Shown: positions 1 to 9,198, counted from the stretch's first letter. The stretch is DNA of 64,000 nt from Coriobacteriaceae bacterium (GCA_902363125.1 CABIZD010000003.1:124001-188000); one strand, 5' to 3'. Numbers and translations: made by a program. Notes: generated by a model from the letters alone, not told the origin.

Positions 1-2
1 GC

Positions 3-1946
3 ACCAAGCCAACGCTCGACTATGACCCCGAAGAGGTCAAGCGTGCGTTTTCCATCTCGACGACCATTGCGCCGATCGACTGGAAGGGCGCTCGTATCAA
101 TGTGCTCGATGCCCCGTGCTATCCCGATTTTATCGGCGACGCCTTTGCCGCGATGAGCGTCTGCGAGACGGCTCTGTTCGTGGTCGACGCCGAGGCCGGC
201 CCGCAGCCTACGACGGTTAAGCTCTGGTATGCCGCCGAGGACCTGCGCCTGGCGCGTGCGGTGTTCGTAAACCGCCTGTCGCGCTCCGAGGCCAGCTTTG
301 CGACCACAATGGACCTGCTGCAGGAGCGCTTTGGCACGCGCCTGGGCGCCGTGACTCTTCCCTGGGGCGAGGGCGAGGACTTTGACGGCATCATCGACCT
401 GGTGCGCATGAAGGCGCGCCACTGCAACGGCGCCGAGGCCGTTGAGTCGGAGATTCCCGAGGAGTATCGTGCCCAGGCCGAGGAGGCCCATGACCATCTG
501 TGCGAGCTGGTGGCCGAGGCTGACGACGAGCTGATGATGAAATACTTGGAAGGCGAGGAGACGCTGACGCAGGAGGAGCTTGAAGGCCTGCTGTCTAAGG
601 CGATCGCCGAGCGCATCTTTGTGCCGGTCTTTGCGGGCGATTGCATTAAGGAGCAGGGCGTCAACTCGCTGATGGACGACATCGCCACGTACTTCCCGGC
701 GCCGACCGACTACGGCGAGATGCCGCTCATCGACGGTGATTCGCTTAAGATCTCGAGTGACGATGACCGTCCGGTGGCGTTTGTGTTTAAGACGCTGGCC
801 GATCCGCAGCAGGGTCGCATCAGCTTTATCAAGGTGCTGACGGGTACGCTTGAGCCGGGCCTTGAGTTGGTCAACGCGCGCACCCGCAAGAGCGATCGTC
901 TGGCTCACTTGTATGTGATGTGCGGCCGCGATATGACCGAGGTTGGCCATGCCTATGCCGGCGACATCATCGTGGCGCCCAAGCTGGCTGCCGAGACGGG
1001 CGATACGCTCTCGATTACCGGCAAGGTCGAGGCTGCGGCGTTTAAGTTCCCCAACTCGCAGTACCGCATCGCCATTGAGGCCGAGAATCGCGGCGACGAA
1101 GAGAAGCTCTACACGTTTATCGAGAAGGCCTGCAAGGCAGACCCGACCATGAGCATCGACCGCGACGAGGAGACTGGCCAGACCATTATCTCCGCCGTTG
1201 GTGAGGCGCAGGTTTCGGTGCTGCTCAACCGTCTGGAGGACCGCACCAAGGTCGCCGCCAAGAGCGTGCCGATCCGCATTCCGTATCGCGAGACCATCCG
1301 CCGCACGGCGAGCGCCCAGGGTCGCCACAAGAAGCAGACCGGCGGCGCCGGTCAGTACGGCGACTGCTGGCTGCGCGTGGAGCCGCTCATTGGGCCCGAC
1401 GGCACGAGCGACGGCTATGAGTTTGTTGACGAGGTCGTGGGTGGCCGCATCCCGCGCTCGCTGATTCCCGCCGTGGACAAGGGCGTCCAGGAGACCATGA
1501 AGGACGGTATTATTGCCGGCTACCCGCTCACGGGCATTCGCGTCGCGGTGTACGACGGTTCGTATCACAGCGTCGACTCCAACGAGATGGCGTTTCGCGC
1601 GGCGGCTCGCATCGGCCTGCGCAAGGCATGCGCCGATGCCGATCCGGTGGTGCTGGAGCCTATCGAGGAAATCACGGTGACGATCCCCGAGAGCTACGCC
1701 GGCGCCGTGATGGGCGACATCTCGGCCTCGCGCGGTCGCGTGACGGGCATGGAGACCGATGAGCGCGGCGATACCGTGGTCATTGCTCAGGCGCCGCTGG
1801 CCGAGCTGACGGATTATTCGACGCGCCTGCGCTCCATCACGCGCGGCACGGGCGACTTTACCATGAAGCCCGCCGGCTACGAGCAGGTTCCCTATGACGT
1901 TCAGGCCAAGCTGGTCGAGCGCTATGAGGAGGGTCGCGCCAAGTAG
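3..1946 (+). CDS. Elongation factor G-like GTPase paralogue, 5' end cut off by window
   Basis: The frame is open from the first bases of the window, so the N-terminus (including the P-loop) lies outside. What remains follows the EF-G order: the end of the G domain, domain II (around VAFVFKTLADPQQGRISF), domain III, domain IV (GGAGQYGDCWLRVEP) and a C-terminal domain V. It belongs to the EF-G-like paralogue family rather than to canonical translocase. The G3 motif reads DAPCYPDF instead of DTPGHVDF, so the motif glycine and the catalytic histidine are absent. G4 reads NRLS instead of NKMD. GTP turnover may therefore be weak or altered, and its role on the ribosome is unknown. A strong terminator follows the stop codon. 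Assignment to the EF-G superfamily is certain; the exact function is not. Confidence 0.9.
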   Translation, partial: TKPTLDYDPEEVKRAFSISTTIAPIDWKGARINVLDAPCYPDFIGDAFAAMSVCETALFVVDAEAGPQPTTVKLWYAAEDLRLARAVFVNRLSRSEASFATTMDLLQERFGTRLGAVTLPWGEGEDFDGIIDLVRMKARHCNGAEAVESEIPEEYRAQAEEAHDHLCELVAEADDELMMKYLEGEETLTQEELEGLLSKAIAERIFVPVFAGDCIKEQGVNSLMDDIATYFPAPTDYGEMPLIDGDSLKISSDDDRPVAFVFKTLADPQQGRISFIKVLTGTLEPGLELVNARTRKSDRLAHLYVMCGRDMTEVGHAYAGDIIVAPKLAAETGDTLSITGKVEAAAFKFPNSQYRIAIEAENRGDEEKLYTFIEKACKADPTMSIDRDEETGQTIISAVGEAQVSVLLNRLEDRTKVAAKSVPIRIPYRETIRRTASAQGRHKKQTGGAGQYGDCWLRVEPLIGPDGTSDGYEFVDEVVGGRIPRSLIPAVDKGVQETMKDGIIAGYPLTGIRVAVYDGSYHSVDSNEMAFRAAARIGLRKACADADPVVLEPIEEITVTIPESYAGAVMGDISASRGRVTGMETDERGDTVVIAQAPLAELTDYSTRLRSITRGTGDFTMKPAGYEQVPYDVQAKLVERYEEGRAK

Positions 1947-1981
1947 CGTGTGGCGTTGCCTGCAACATGCATGCCGGTGCA

Positions 1982-2020
1982 AGGGCCGCTCTGGGCAATC
2001 CAGGGCGGCCCTTTTTGATC
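1982..2020 (+). terminator. Rho-independent terminator of the EF-G-like gene
   Basis: A 13-bp GC-rich stem (one G-U pair) with a 5-nt loop is followed by five T. It starts about 35 bases after the stop codon. Confidence 0.9.
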
Positions 2021-2075
2021 CCTGGGGGACGGAGGAAAACGGATCATTTTAGGTTTTGGGGCAGCCTGGTCGGCA

Positions 2076-3053
2076 CTAGTCTCCGGATGCCTGGTTGCGG
2101 CCGGTGGCGTAGTCGATTTGCACGTGCGGCTGCAGGTTGTAGCAGTACACGTGGAAGCACAGGGTCTTGCCGTGGTCCTCGACCGATTGCGCCTCGAGGC
2201 GCACGCCACGGCAGACAAGTTCCTCTTCGTTGTACATGGGCGTGACGCGGTAGAGCACATGGTTGCCTGTGTCGTGGATGTAGTCGAGGATCTGCTCTTC
2301 AAACGGCAGCATGCCCGTTTCGTTGAGATAGCGCGTGCCGGTGAGGAGATTCTTGCGATTAGCGTTTTCGCCGCAGAGCGACCAGGCGATGAGGTGGCAA
2401 CGGTTGTAGAGGCTTTGACCCGGAATAAAGTCGTAGCGCTGCTGGTGCCATCCGGCGGGGTGGATACGCGAGATATCCCCGCGCTTGCCTTGACCGAGCG
2501 ACTCGGGACCCACACAGGCGAGCGCTTTGCGGGTGCGGCCTAAGCTGTCGAGCTTGGAGAACTTCTTAAAGCAGCCCTCTTTGGTAGCGCGCTCGTATTC
2601 ATCGAGCGTGAATGATGGCGTGCCGAGCAGGTGCGTGCTGTCGGCGCGAAGGGCAACGTAGGGGTTGCCGGCGTAGTCGGGAATGCTGCTGAGATATACG
2701 CCGCGGGCGCGGTCGAGATCGGGGTTTTCGACCTCGTCGATGGGGGTGACGTTTGAAGAGGCATCGTCAGCGGTGTCGGTCGTGGCGGATTCAGAGCCAT
2801 CGCCGGAGTCCTGATCATCTTTGGAGTCCGTGGAGCTCGCTGTTCCCGATTCGAGCCGGGCGACCAAGTCCGCTTCGTCGTCGGTGCGGTTGGGGCTCTC
2901 GCTTTGCTTCTCGGCCAGAGCAGCCGCCTGCTCATCGCTTTGCGGCGAGAGCAGCTTGGGCGCTCCGTCGAGCGACCCTGTGAACAGCGCAAACCCCAGC
3001 ACCACGGCGGTGCCGATGGAAAGTACTTGCTTGTAGGCGGACTTGCGCGACAT
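2076..3053 (-). CDS. DNA/RNA non-specific endonuclease, membrane-anchored or secreted
   Basis: 325 residues. The N-terminus (basic residues, then a hydrophobic stretch at about 12-28) is a signal peptide or single membrane anchor. A low-complexity acidic Ser/Asp/Thr linker runs to about residue 110, then the catalytic domain follows. The active-site segment YNRCHLIAWSL has the His of the beta-beta-alpha metal nuclease motif, and NRKNLLTGTRYLN carries the metal-binding Asn. The NRCH form replaces DRGH of EndA and is, from general knowledge of the family, usual in the Gram-positive subfamily. Likely role: hydrolysis of extracellular nucleic acid for nutrition or competence. The gene stands alone, convergent with the EF-G-like gene. 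Start at ATG 3053, after an AGGAGCC-like ribosome binding site. Confidence 0.88.
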   Translation of the reverse strand: MSRKSAYKQVLSIGTAVVLGFALFTGSLDGAPKLLSPQSDEQAAALAEKQSESPNRTDDEADLVARLESGTASSTDSKDDQDSGDGSESATTDTADDASSNVTPIDEVENPDLDRARGVYLSSIPDYAGNPYVALRADSTHLLGTPSFTLDEYERATKEGCFKKFSKLDSLGRTRKALACVGPESLGQGKRGDISRIHPAGWHQQRYDFIPGQSLYNRCHLIAWSLCGENANRKNLLTGTRYLNETGMLPFEEQILDYIHDTGNHVLYRVTPMYNEEELVCRGVRLEAQSVEDHGKTLCFHVYCYNLQPHVQIDYATGRNQASGD

Positions 3054-3136
3054 TGAGGCTCCTGGATGGACGGTTGGGAATCTATCAGTCTAGCAGGAGC
3101 CGGCAGAGGCCGTTCTGTCGAACAAATACTTAAGAT

Positions 3137-3170
3137 TTGGGACAAATGCCGCTGGTCCATTTGCCCCCAT
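3137..3170 (-). terminator. Weak hairpin downstream of the LacI-family gene
   Basis: GGGACAAATG and CATTTGCCCC form a 10-bp stem with one mismatch, just past the stop of the LacI gene on the minus strand. There is no clear U-run, so terminator function is uncertain; it also resembles the short CAAAGGG repeats found elsewhere in the window. Confidence 0.35.
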
Positions 3171-3183
3171 GTTGGGCTTATGG

Positions 3184-4194
3184 CTAGATTGAGGTGGAGC
3201 CGAGCCAATTGAGTTTGCATTCGAGAATGCGCTGCTCACCGGGCGTGCTGCTGCCATCGAGTAGTGCGAGGAGCATCTCGGCCGCCTCCCTGCCTTCCTG
3301 GTCGACGGGCTCGATGATGGTGGAGACGGTCGGCGTGGTGAGGTTGGTCCAGTCTTCGCAGTTGAGTCCCAAAAGACCGATTTGCTGCGGAAGTAGATGG
3401 GCCATGGGCTGGAGGGCCTTGTAGACACGGGGGAGTGCCCACTGGTTTTGCACGAAGATAAGGGTTCGCTTGGCGGGGTTGAGCTTGTATTTAAAGTACT
3501 CGGTAAGCTCACTGACCGACGGCTTGTTGTGGTCGATGGGAATCGCTTTGTAGAGCTGTCCGTTCGCTGCCAGTGCCTCGGCATACCCCTGAAAACGTTC
3601 CATGCGGGTGCGCATTTCGGTCATATTGGCGGCAATGGAGAAAAAGTCCTCGTAGCCGGCATCGAGAAGCGCCTGCGTGGCATTGTACACGCCGTCGTAG
3701 AGGTTGGTTTTGATCCAGCTGGTGCCTGGGCTGTAGATGGCCGCATCGAAAAAGACGACCGGCTTGCCGGCGCGTCTAATGCGGTCGTGCACGGCTTTGA
3801 AGTTTGCCGTGGGCTGGATGATAAAACCATCGACGCCCAGCGAGAGCATTTTGTCGACATACATGAGCTCGGTCTCGGGGTCGAAATTGCTGGTGCAAAC
3901 GACCGTCTGGTAGCCCGCGGGGAGCATGACTTGTTCCATGCCGTTGAGGACGAGGCCCGCCCACTTGTTGGTGTTATCCAAAATGATGATGGCAATGACG
4001 TGAGTCTGCTTGCCGGTAAGCGTTTGCGCTTGGGCGTTGGGAACGTATCCGAGTTCCTTGATGACGCGCGCAATCTTTGCCTGCGTCTTCTCGCTAAGCT
4101 TTTCTCGTTTGTCGTTGAGGTAATACGAGACGCTTGCCGTCGAGGTTCCCGCCTCTCGAGCGACGTCTGCGATCGTAACGCGCTGTTTTGCCAC
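3184..4194 (-). CDS. LacI-family transcriptional regulator of the adjacent PTS/pentose locus
   Basis: 336 residues from a GTG start. This start is chosen because GGAAGGAG lies five bases upstream; the longer reading to 4230 lacks such a site. Residues 3-50 are the LacI helix-turn-helix (TIADVAREAGTSTASVSYYL) followed by the hinge region (YVPNAQAQTLTG). The rest is a periplasmic-binding-protein-like sugar-sensing domain. The gene is transcribed away from the PTS IIBC gene, with 415 bp between them that contain an inverted-repeat operator candidate (4416-4437). By position it probably controls the PTS/transaldolase/transketolase operon and responds to an imported sugar phosphate; the effector cannot be read from sequence. 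Confidence 0.9.
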   Translation of the reverse strand: MAKQRVTIADVAREAGTSTASVSYYLNDKREKLSEKTQAKIARVIKELGYVPNAQAQTLTGKQTHVIAIIILDNTNKWAGLVLNGMEQVMLPAGYQTVVCTSNFDPETELMYVDKMLSLGVDGFIIQPTANFKAVHDRIRRAGKPVVFFDAAIYSPGTSWIKTNLYDGVYNATQALLDAGYEDFFSIAANMTEMRTRMERFQGYAEALAANGQLYKAIPIDHNKPSVSELTEYFKYKLNPAKRTLIFVQNQWALPRVYKALQPMAHLLPQQIGLLGLNCEDWTNLTTPTVSTIIEPVDQEGREAAEMLLALLDGSSTPGEQRILECKLNWLGSTSI

Positions 4195-4609
4195 AGCGAC
4201 TCCTTCCGACAGATGAGCATTTTCCAACATGATGACTTTGAGTCTTGGTGAGGGATGCGCTTCGATGAGCGACTTTTTCCTTTCATATGAGTATGCAACA
4301 AATGCGGCATACGGGTAGGGTCGAAATTTATGACCGGCATGCGCATCTGCCGTCCACCGAGAAAATCAAATACTTCTTGACTTTTGAAATCGAGGGTAAA
4401 ATCGCAGGATTCATTTTTGGTTAAACGCATAACCAAATAGCATAACCAACGCTCTGACCTGCGCGTTTACCGAAATAAGCTGGCATTAAGAAAAACAAGC
4501 ACATATATTGGTCTTGTCGAAAAGACAGCAAGTCCAAACGGCAGGGGATGCTCCGGAGGCCTCCGCAAACGGTGTCTTGCGCACGCAACTCTATGAAAAG
4601 AGGGAAGCA
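4195..4609. promoter_or_regulatory. Divergent control region between lacI-type gene and PTS operon
   Basis: 415 bases with no credible gene. It holds a perfect inverted repeat at 4416-4437 (TTTGGTTA and TAACCAAA around a 6-bp centre with a CG step), a third half-site GCATAACCAA just after it, and a dyad GTATGC/GCATAC near 4293-4313. A TTGACT hexamer at 4377-4382 could be a -35, but the nearest TAAAAT (4397-4402) is only 14 bases away. The last 200 bases would be a long 5' leader of the PTS mRNA. Operator assignment is by pattern and context only. Confidence 0.5.
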
Positions 4610-6082
4610 ATGAAGATCGTAGGCGTTGCCGCCTGTACCGTGGGTATCGCCCACACGTATATGGCCCAGAAGGCGATTCAGGATGAATGCGCCGCCCGTG
4701 GCATCGAGTGCAAAGTCGAGGCTCAGGGTGGTCTGGGTATCGAGAACGAGCTGACGCAGGAAGACGTGGATTCCGCCGACCTGGTGCTCGAGTCCGTCGA
4801 CGTGGGTGTCGAGAACGAGGATCGTTTTGAGCAGAAGATGGCTGAGGGCAAGTTCCTGAAGGTCGGCACCTCGGATGTAATCGCCGATCCGGCAAAGATC
4901 ATCGACCAGGCCGTTGAGATCATCAAGGCGACGGGTGGCGCCGTTGACGCGCCCAAGGCCGAGGCCAAGGCAGAGAAGAAGGCCGTCTCCGCTGCCCCGC
5001 AGGCCCCGACACCGGCGTCCAAGCAGTCCATCTTTGCCGATCCTGGCAAGACGCTGCTCAATGCATTCAATACCGGCGTTTCCTATTTTATCCCCATCGT
5101 CGTTATCGGTGGCGTGTTCCTTGCCTTCTCGTTGGCATCCGGTACTGCCGGTGCTAGCGGCATGGAGGTCACAAACCCGTTGATGGTGAGCCTTAACACC
5201 ATCGGCATGGCCGGCATCTCCATGATGATCCCGGTGCTTGCGGCATACATCGCCTACTCGATGGCCGGTAAGCCCGCACTTGCCCCTGGCTTCGTCCTGG
5301 GCTACTTGGTCAACAACGCCGTCGTCACCCCGAGCGGCAACAGCGTTTCGACCGGCTTCTTGGGTGCCATGATCATGGCTGTCATCTGCGGTTACTTTGT
5401 CCGCTGGATGAAGACCTGGAAGGTCAACAACACCATCCAGACCATCATGCCCATCCTGATCATCCCAATTCTGACCTCGCTCGTCCTGGGCATGGCCTAC
5501 ATCTACATTCTGGCCACGCCGCTTGGCTTCGTGATGGATTGGCTCACCAGCGTGCTCGGTAGCCTGCAAGGCGGCTCCGCCGTTGTTCTGGGTCTGGTCA
5601 TTGGTGTTATGACCGCCTTCGATATGGGCGGCCCCATCAACAAGACCGCTTCGACCTTTACCATGGCCATCATGGCCTCCGGTATCTATGGTCCCAACGG
5701 CATGTTCCGCGTCGCCGTCGCCATTCCCCCGATTGCCTGCGGTCTCGCTGCGCTCATCGCCAAGAACAAGTTCGATGACGCCGATCGCCAGATGGGCATC
5801 TCCGCGCTGTTCATGGGCTGCATCGGTATTACCGAGGGCGCTATCCCCTTCGCGGTCAAGGATCTTGGCCACACCCTGCCCGGCATTTGCATCGGCTCTG
5901 CCGTGGGCGCGGCGCTTGCCGCCTTCCAGGGCATCGACTGCTACGTCCCGCATGGTGGCTTTATTGTCGCCCTGGCCACCAACAACGTCGCGCTGTTCTG
6001 CCTGGACATCGTGATTGGCTCCTTGGTCGCCGCTGCAATCCTGATTGCCATGAAGCCCGCGCTCGATAAGCAGGCCAAGTAA
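4610..6082 (+). CDS. PTS fructose-family transporter, EIIB-EIIC
   Basis: 490 residues. Start ATG 4610 is chosen because AGAGGGAAG precedes it and the fructose-type IIB domain begins immediately. Residues 1-100 are IIB, with the phosphocysteine in ACTVGIAHTYMAQ (Cys9). A short Ala/Lys/Pro linker leads to the membrane IIC domain (about 140-490), with roughly ten hydrophobic segments and the conserved stretch AFDMGGPINKTAS. It would take up and phosphorylate a ketose or hexitol, receiving phosphate from a IIA domain; the only IIA in the locus is at 10149-10601, the last gene of the cluster. The substrate is unknown. It is the first gene of the cluster controlled by the divergent LacI protein. 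Confidence 0.93.
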   Translation: MKIVGVAACTVGIAHTYMAQKAIQDECAARGIECKVEAQGGLGIENELTQEDVDSADLVLESVDVGVENEDRFEQKMAEGKFLKVGTSDVIADPAKIIDQAVEIIKATGGAVDAPKAEAKAEKKAVSAAPQAPTPASKQSIFADPGKTLLNAFNTGVSYFIPIVVIGGVFLAFSLASGTAGASGMEVTNPLMVSLNTIGMAGISMMIPVLAAYIAYSMAGKPALAPGFVLGYLVNNAVVTPSGNSVSTGFLGAMIMAVICGYFVRWMKTWKVNNTIQTIMPILIIPILTSLVLGMAYIYILATPLGFVMDWLTSVLGSLQGGSAVVLGLVIGVMTAFDMGGPINKTASTFTMAIMASGIYGPNGMFRVAVAIPPIACGLAALIAKNKFDDADRQMGISALFMGCIGITEGAIPFAVKDLGHTLPGICIGSAVGAALAAFQGIDCYVPHGGFIVALATNNVALFCLDIVIGSLVAAAILIAMKPALDKQAK

Positions 6083-6097
6083 ACCTTTAAGGACTCC

Positions 6098-6133
6098 GGT
6101 TGTGCGGAGGGATGGATTTGACTCCGCACAACC
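6098..6133 (+). other. Intercistronic hairpin after PTS IIBC
   Basis: A perfect 12-bp inverted repeat (GGTTGTGCGGAG / CTCCGCACAACC) with a 12-base loop lies 15 bases after the IIBC stop codon. No U-run follows, so it is more likely an mRNA-processing or 3'-protecting stem that sets the IIBC level than a full terminator. Confidence 0.6.
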
Positions 6134-6226
6134 GCCACTACACAACAAAATCCATCCGTACTGATAGGGCCCACATCTGGGTCCCAGGGAACTTTTGTCA
6201 AAAATCCTCTGGAGAAGGAGAACAAA

Positions 6227-7495
6227 ATGTCCAACCTCACCATCCGCCAGGCCGTTCAGGGCATGCTCAAGCTGCAGGATAGCGGCGATCACGCAACCAT
6301 GGTCGGCATTGGCCCCATGAGCCCCAACCTGATTCAGGCCGTGTTCGAACTTGCCAAGGACGAGGATTTCCCGCCCATGTTTATCGCCAGCCGCAACCAG
6401 GTCGATATGGACGAGATGGGCGCCGGCTACGTCAACGGTTGGGACCAGACGCGCTTTGCCGCCGACATCAAGAAGGTTGCCGACGAGGTGGGTTACACCG
6501 GTCCGTACTACCTGTGCCGCGATCACGGCGGTCCGTGGCAGCGCGACGAGGAGCGTAACGCCCACCTGCCCGAGGACGAGGCCATGGAGCTCGCCCGCAA
6601 GTCCTTCGTCGCCGACATGGAGGCAGGCTTTGACCTGCTGATGGTCGACCCTACCAAGGACCCCTATCAGATCGGCAAGGTTATTCCGCTCGACGTGGTG
6701 CTTCGCCGCACGATCGATCTTATCGACTACCTTGAGCAGTACCGTCGCGAGCATAACCTGCCCGAGGTTGCCTATGAGGTCGGTACCGAGGAGACCAATG
6801 GCGGCCTGACCTCCACCGACAAGTACGAGGAGTTCATTTCTCAGCTGCAGCCCGAGCTCGAGAAGCGTGGCTGCCCCATGCCCACCTTCATCGTCGGCCA
6901 GACCGGTACGCTCACCCGTTGGACCGAGCAGGTCGGTCATTACAACTTTAAGAACGCCCGCGAGCTCGCCGACATGGCCAAGCGCTATGGCGTGGGCCTG
7001 AAGGAGCACAACGCCGACTACCTGGATGATGCGACGCTGCTCGAGCACATCCCGGCACACGTGACCGCTTCCAATGTCGCCCCTCAGTACGGCACCGAGG
7101 AGACCCGCGCTTACCTCAAGCTCTGCGCTACCGAGCAGATCCTGGTCGACAACGGCCTGTGCGACGATCCTTCCGACCTGTACCACACGCTGTTGGTCAA
7201 GGCCATCAAGACCGAGCGCTGGCGCAAGTGGATGACCGGCGACGACGTCAACCTGCAGGTTGATGACATCCTGGCAGACGACGAGCTCAGCCTGAAGATT
7301 CTGGATGTCTCCGGCCACTACGCGTTCAACGATCCCGAGGTCAAGGAGCAGGTCGAGAAGCTCTACCGCAACCTCGCTGCCCAGGACATCGACGGCAAGC
7401 GCTTTGTGATCGAGCACATCAAGCGCCCGATCAAGCAGTACGTCGTCGGCCTTAACCTCAAGGGCGTCACGAGCCGCATCGAGAAGGCTCTCTAA
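6227..7495 (+). CDS. D-tagatose-bisphosphate aldolase class II, GatZ/KbaZ-type subunit
   Basis: 422 residues after GGAGAAGGAG. The whole length matches the GatZ/KbaZ family (for example YYLCRDHGGPWQRDE and FDLLMVDPTKDP), a TIM-barrel protein known as the stabilising subunit of class II tagatose-1,6-bisphosphate aldolase and formerly called tagatose-6-phosphate kinase. No catalytic GatY/KbaY partner is present in the locus. Either the partner is encoded elsewhere or this branch acts alone on another ketose phosphate. It sits between the PTS permease and a transaldolase, so it probably takes part in cleaving the sugar phosphate delivered by the PTS. Family assignment is strong, substrate open. 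Confidence 0.88.
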   Translation: MSNLTIRQAVQGMLKLQDSGDHATMVGIGPMSPNLIQAVFELAKDEDFPPMFIASRNQVDMDEMGAGYVNGWDQTRFAADIKKVADEVGYTGPYYLCRDHGGPWQRDEERNAHLPEDEAMELARKSFVADMEAGFDLLMVDPTKDPYQIGKVIPLDVVLRRTIDLIDYLEQYRREHNLPEVAYEVGTEETNGGLTSTDKYEEFISQLQPELEKRGCPMPTFIVGQTGTLTRWTEQVGHYNFKNARELADMAKRYGVGLKEHNADYLDDATLLEHIPAHVTASNVAPQYGTEETRAYLKLCATEQILVDNGLCDDPSDLYHTLLVKAIKTERWRKWMTGDDVNLQVDDILADDELSLKILDVSGHYAFNDPEVKEQVEKLYRNLAAQDIDGKRFVIEHIKRPIKQYVVGLNLKGVTSRIEKAL

Positions 7496-7552
7496 GTAGC
7501 TTTTCCTACACGACGCCGGGTCCGGGGCATGTCCCAGCTGCGGGCCCGGCAC

Positions 7553-7587
7553 ATAGGACAAAGGGACATCCCCTTTGTCCTATTTTT
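7553..7587 (+). terminator. REP-like hairpin with T-run between aldolase subunit and transaldolase
   Basis: ATAGGACAAAGGG and CCCTTTGTCCTAT form a perfect 13-bp stem followed by T6. It belongs by sequence to the CAAAGGGG repeat family scattered in this window and has the form of a rho-independent terminator, possibly attenuating the downstream transaldolase/transketolase genes. Confidence 0.7.
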
Positions 7588-7620
7588 TGAGTTTTGGATT
7601 CCTCAGAAGGAGTTTGCACC

Positions 7621-8304
7621 ATGAAGTTCTTTATCGATACCGCCAACCTTGATGAGATTGCCGAGGCCAAGAGCTGGGGCTGCCTGGCCGGTGTTACCAC
7701 CAATCCGTCCCTGTACGCCAAGACCGGCGGTAAGCTCGCCGACTTTGAGCCCCACATGCTCAAGATCGCCGAGCTTTGCGAGGGACTGCCCGTGTCCGCC
7801 GAGTCCACCGCGACCACTGCCGAGGGCATGATCGAGGAGGGCAAGCGTCTTGCCGCCCTGGCCCCCAACATTGTGGTCAAGCTCCCCGTCTGCGAGGCCG
7901 GCCTCGCCGCCTGCCGCGCACTGGCCGATGCGGGCGTGCGTGTCAACATGACGCTCGTCTTCTCGCCGACGCAGGCCCTCATGGCCGCCAATGCCGGCGC
8001 CCGCTACATCAGCCCGTTTGTCGGCCGCTTTGACGACATCGCCGAGGACGGCATCTCGCAGCTCGACAATGTCGTGACCTGCATTAAGAACTATGACTGG
8101 ACCGGCAAGAACGTCGACGACACCGTCGAGATCATCACCGCTTCGGTCCGCACGCCCAACCACGTGACCCAGGCGGCTCTTCTTGGTGCCGACATCGCGA
8201 CCGTGCCCATGGCCGCTCTCAAGAAGTGCCTGCATCACCCGCTGACCGACCAGGGCCTCGCTTCTTTTGAGGCTGACTGGCAGAAGGTCGTCGCTCAGGC
8301 CTAA
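7621..8304 (+). CDS. Small transaldolase / fructose-6-phosphate aldolase family protein
   Basis: 227 residues, the short form typical of the TalC/FSA subfamily. Start ATG 7621 follows AGAAGGAG. Family marks: MKFFIDTANLDEI at the N-terminus, GVTTNPSLYAK, and the Schiff-base lysine in NIVVKLPVCEAGL. It catalyses either transaldolase transfer of dihydroxyacetone (sedoheptulose-7-P plus glyceraldehyde-3-P) or FSA-type aldol cleavage; sequence alone does not separate these. It is next to both transketolase halves, which favours a non-oxidative pentose-phosphate or ketose-breakdown role in the cytoplasm. Confidence 0.93.
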   Translation: MKFFIDTANLDEIAEAKSWGCLAGVTTNPSLYAKTGGKLADFEPHMLKIAELCEGLPVSAESTATTAEGMIEEGKRLAALAPNIVVKLPVCEAGLAACRALADAGVRVNMTLVFSPTQALMAANAGARYISPFVGRFDDIAEDGISQLDNVVTCIKNYDWTGKNVDDTVEIITASVRTPNHVTQAALLGADIATVPMAALKKCLHHPLTDQGLASFEADWQKVVAQA

Positions 8305-8312
8305 CGAGTGGG

Positions 8313-8346
8313 TTGCCCCGGCATCGCGTCATCCGGTGCCGGGGTT
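8313..8346 (+). other. GC-rich hairpin between transaldolase and transketolase
   Basis: CCCCGGCA and TGCCGGGG pair across a 13-base loop, followed by TTGTTCTC. It could attenuate or process the mRNA; the U-run is poor. Confidence 0.45.
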
Positions 8347-8367
8347 GTTCTCAAGAGAGGAATTCGT

Positions 8368-9198
8368 ATGACCAATCAGGAGCTGGCGAAGGTCGCCAAT
8401 GAGGTCAGGAAGGGTGTCGTGACTGCGGTTCACGCGGCCAAGTCGGGACATCCGGGTGGATCGCTCGGTGCTGCCGACATCATGACTTATCTGTACTTTG
8501 AGGAAATGAATATCGATCCTGCCGACCCTCACAAGGCCGATCGCGACCGCTTTGTGCTCTCCAAGGGTCACGCGGCGCCGGGCCTGTATTCGGTGCTGGC
8601 ACATCGCGGCTATTTTCCCGTCGAAGAGCTCGAGACGCTCCGCCATATTGGCAGCCGACTGCAGGGCCATCCCAACATGAACGACACCCCGGGCATCGAT
8701 ATGTCCACCGGATCGCTCGGTCAGGGCATCTCTGCTGCAGTTGGAATGGCGCTTGCCGCTAAGCACTGGGGCGACAGCTACCGTGTCTACACGTTGCTGG
8801 GCGACGGTGAGTGCGAGGAAGGCCAGGTGTGGGAGGCGGCAATGTTTGCCGGCAACCATGCGCTCGACAATCTTGTTGCCGTCGTCGACCACAACGGCTT
8901 GCAGATTGACGGCACGATCGATGAAGTCAACTCGGCCATGCCGCTCGCGGACAAGTTCCGCGCCTTTAAGTGGCATGTGATAGAGCTAGTCGATGGCAAC
9001 GACATGGCGCAGATTGAGGCGGCTTTCGCCGAGGCCCGCGAGGTGACCGGTGCGCCCGTCGCTATCATCGCCGAGACGGTGAAGGGCAAAGGCGTCTCCT
9101 TTATGGAGAACCAGGTTGGCTGGCATGGCAAGGCGCCCAATGGCGAGCAGTTTGAGCAGGCCATGGCCGAGCTCGCGGCAGCAGGAGAGGAGCTCTAA
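8368..9198 (+). CDS. Transketolase, N-terminal subunit (split enzyme)
   Basis: 276 residues; start ATG 8368 follows AGAGAGG. It holds the thiamine diphosphate pyrophosphate-binding half of transketolase: AAKSGHPGGSLGAAD, SKGHAAPGLYSVL, and the Mg/ThDP motif GDGECEEGQ...DHNG. The stop codon overlaps the start of the C-terminal subunit (TAATG), indicating translational coupling and a heteromeric enzyme. Split transketolases are known in many anaerobes and archaea. Role: two-carbon transfer between ketose and aldose phosphates. Confidence 0.95.
   Translation: MTNQELAKVANEVRKGVVTAVHAAKSGHPGGSLGAADIMTYLYFEEMNIDPADPHKADRDRFVLSKGHAAPGLYSVLAHRGYFPVEELETLRHIGSRLQGHPNMNDTPGIDMSTGSLGQGISAAVGMALAAKHWGDSYRVYTLLGDGECEEGQVWEAAMFAGNHALDNLVAVVDHNGLQIDGTIDEVNSAMPLADKFRAFKWHVIELVDGNDMAQIEAAFAEAREVTGAPVAIIAETVKGKGVSFMENQVGWHGKAPNGEQFEQAMAELAAAGEEL

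Noticed and set aside
4421..7561. Open frame of 1046 codons on the minus strand
   Set aside because: It is antisense to the PTS IIBC and aldolase-subunit genes, has no ribosome binding site and encodes a low-complexity Asp/Gly/His/Val-rich product typical of antisense frames in GC-rich DNA.
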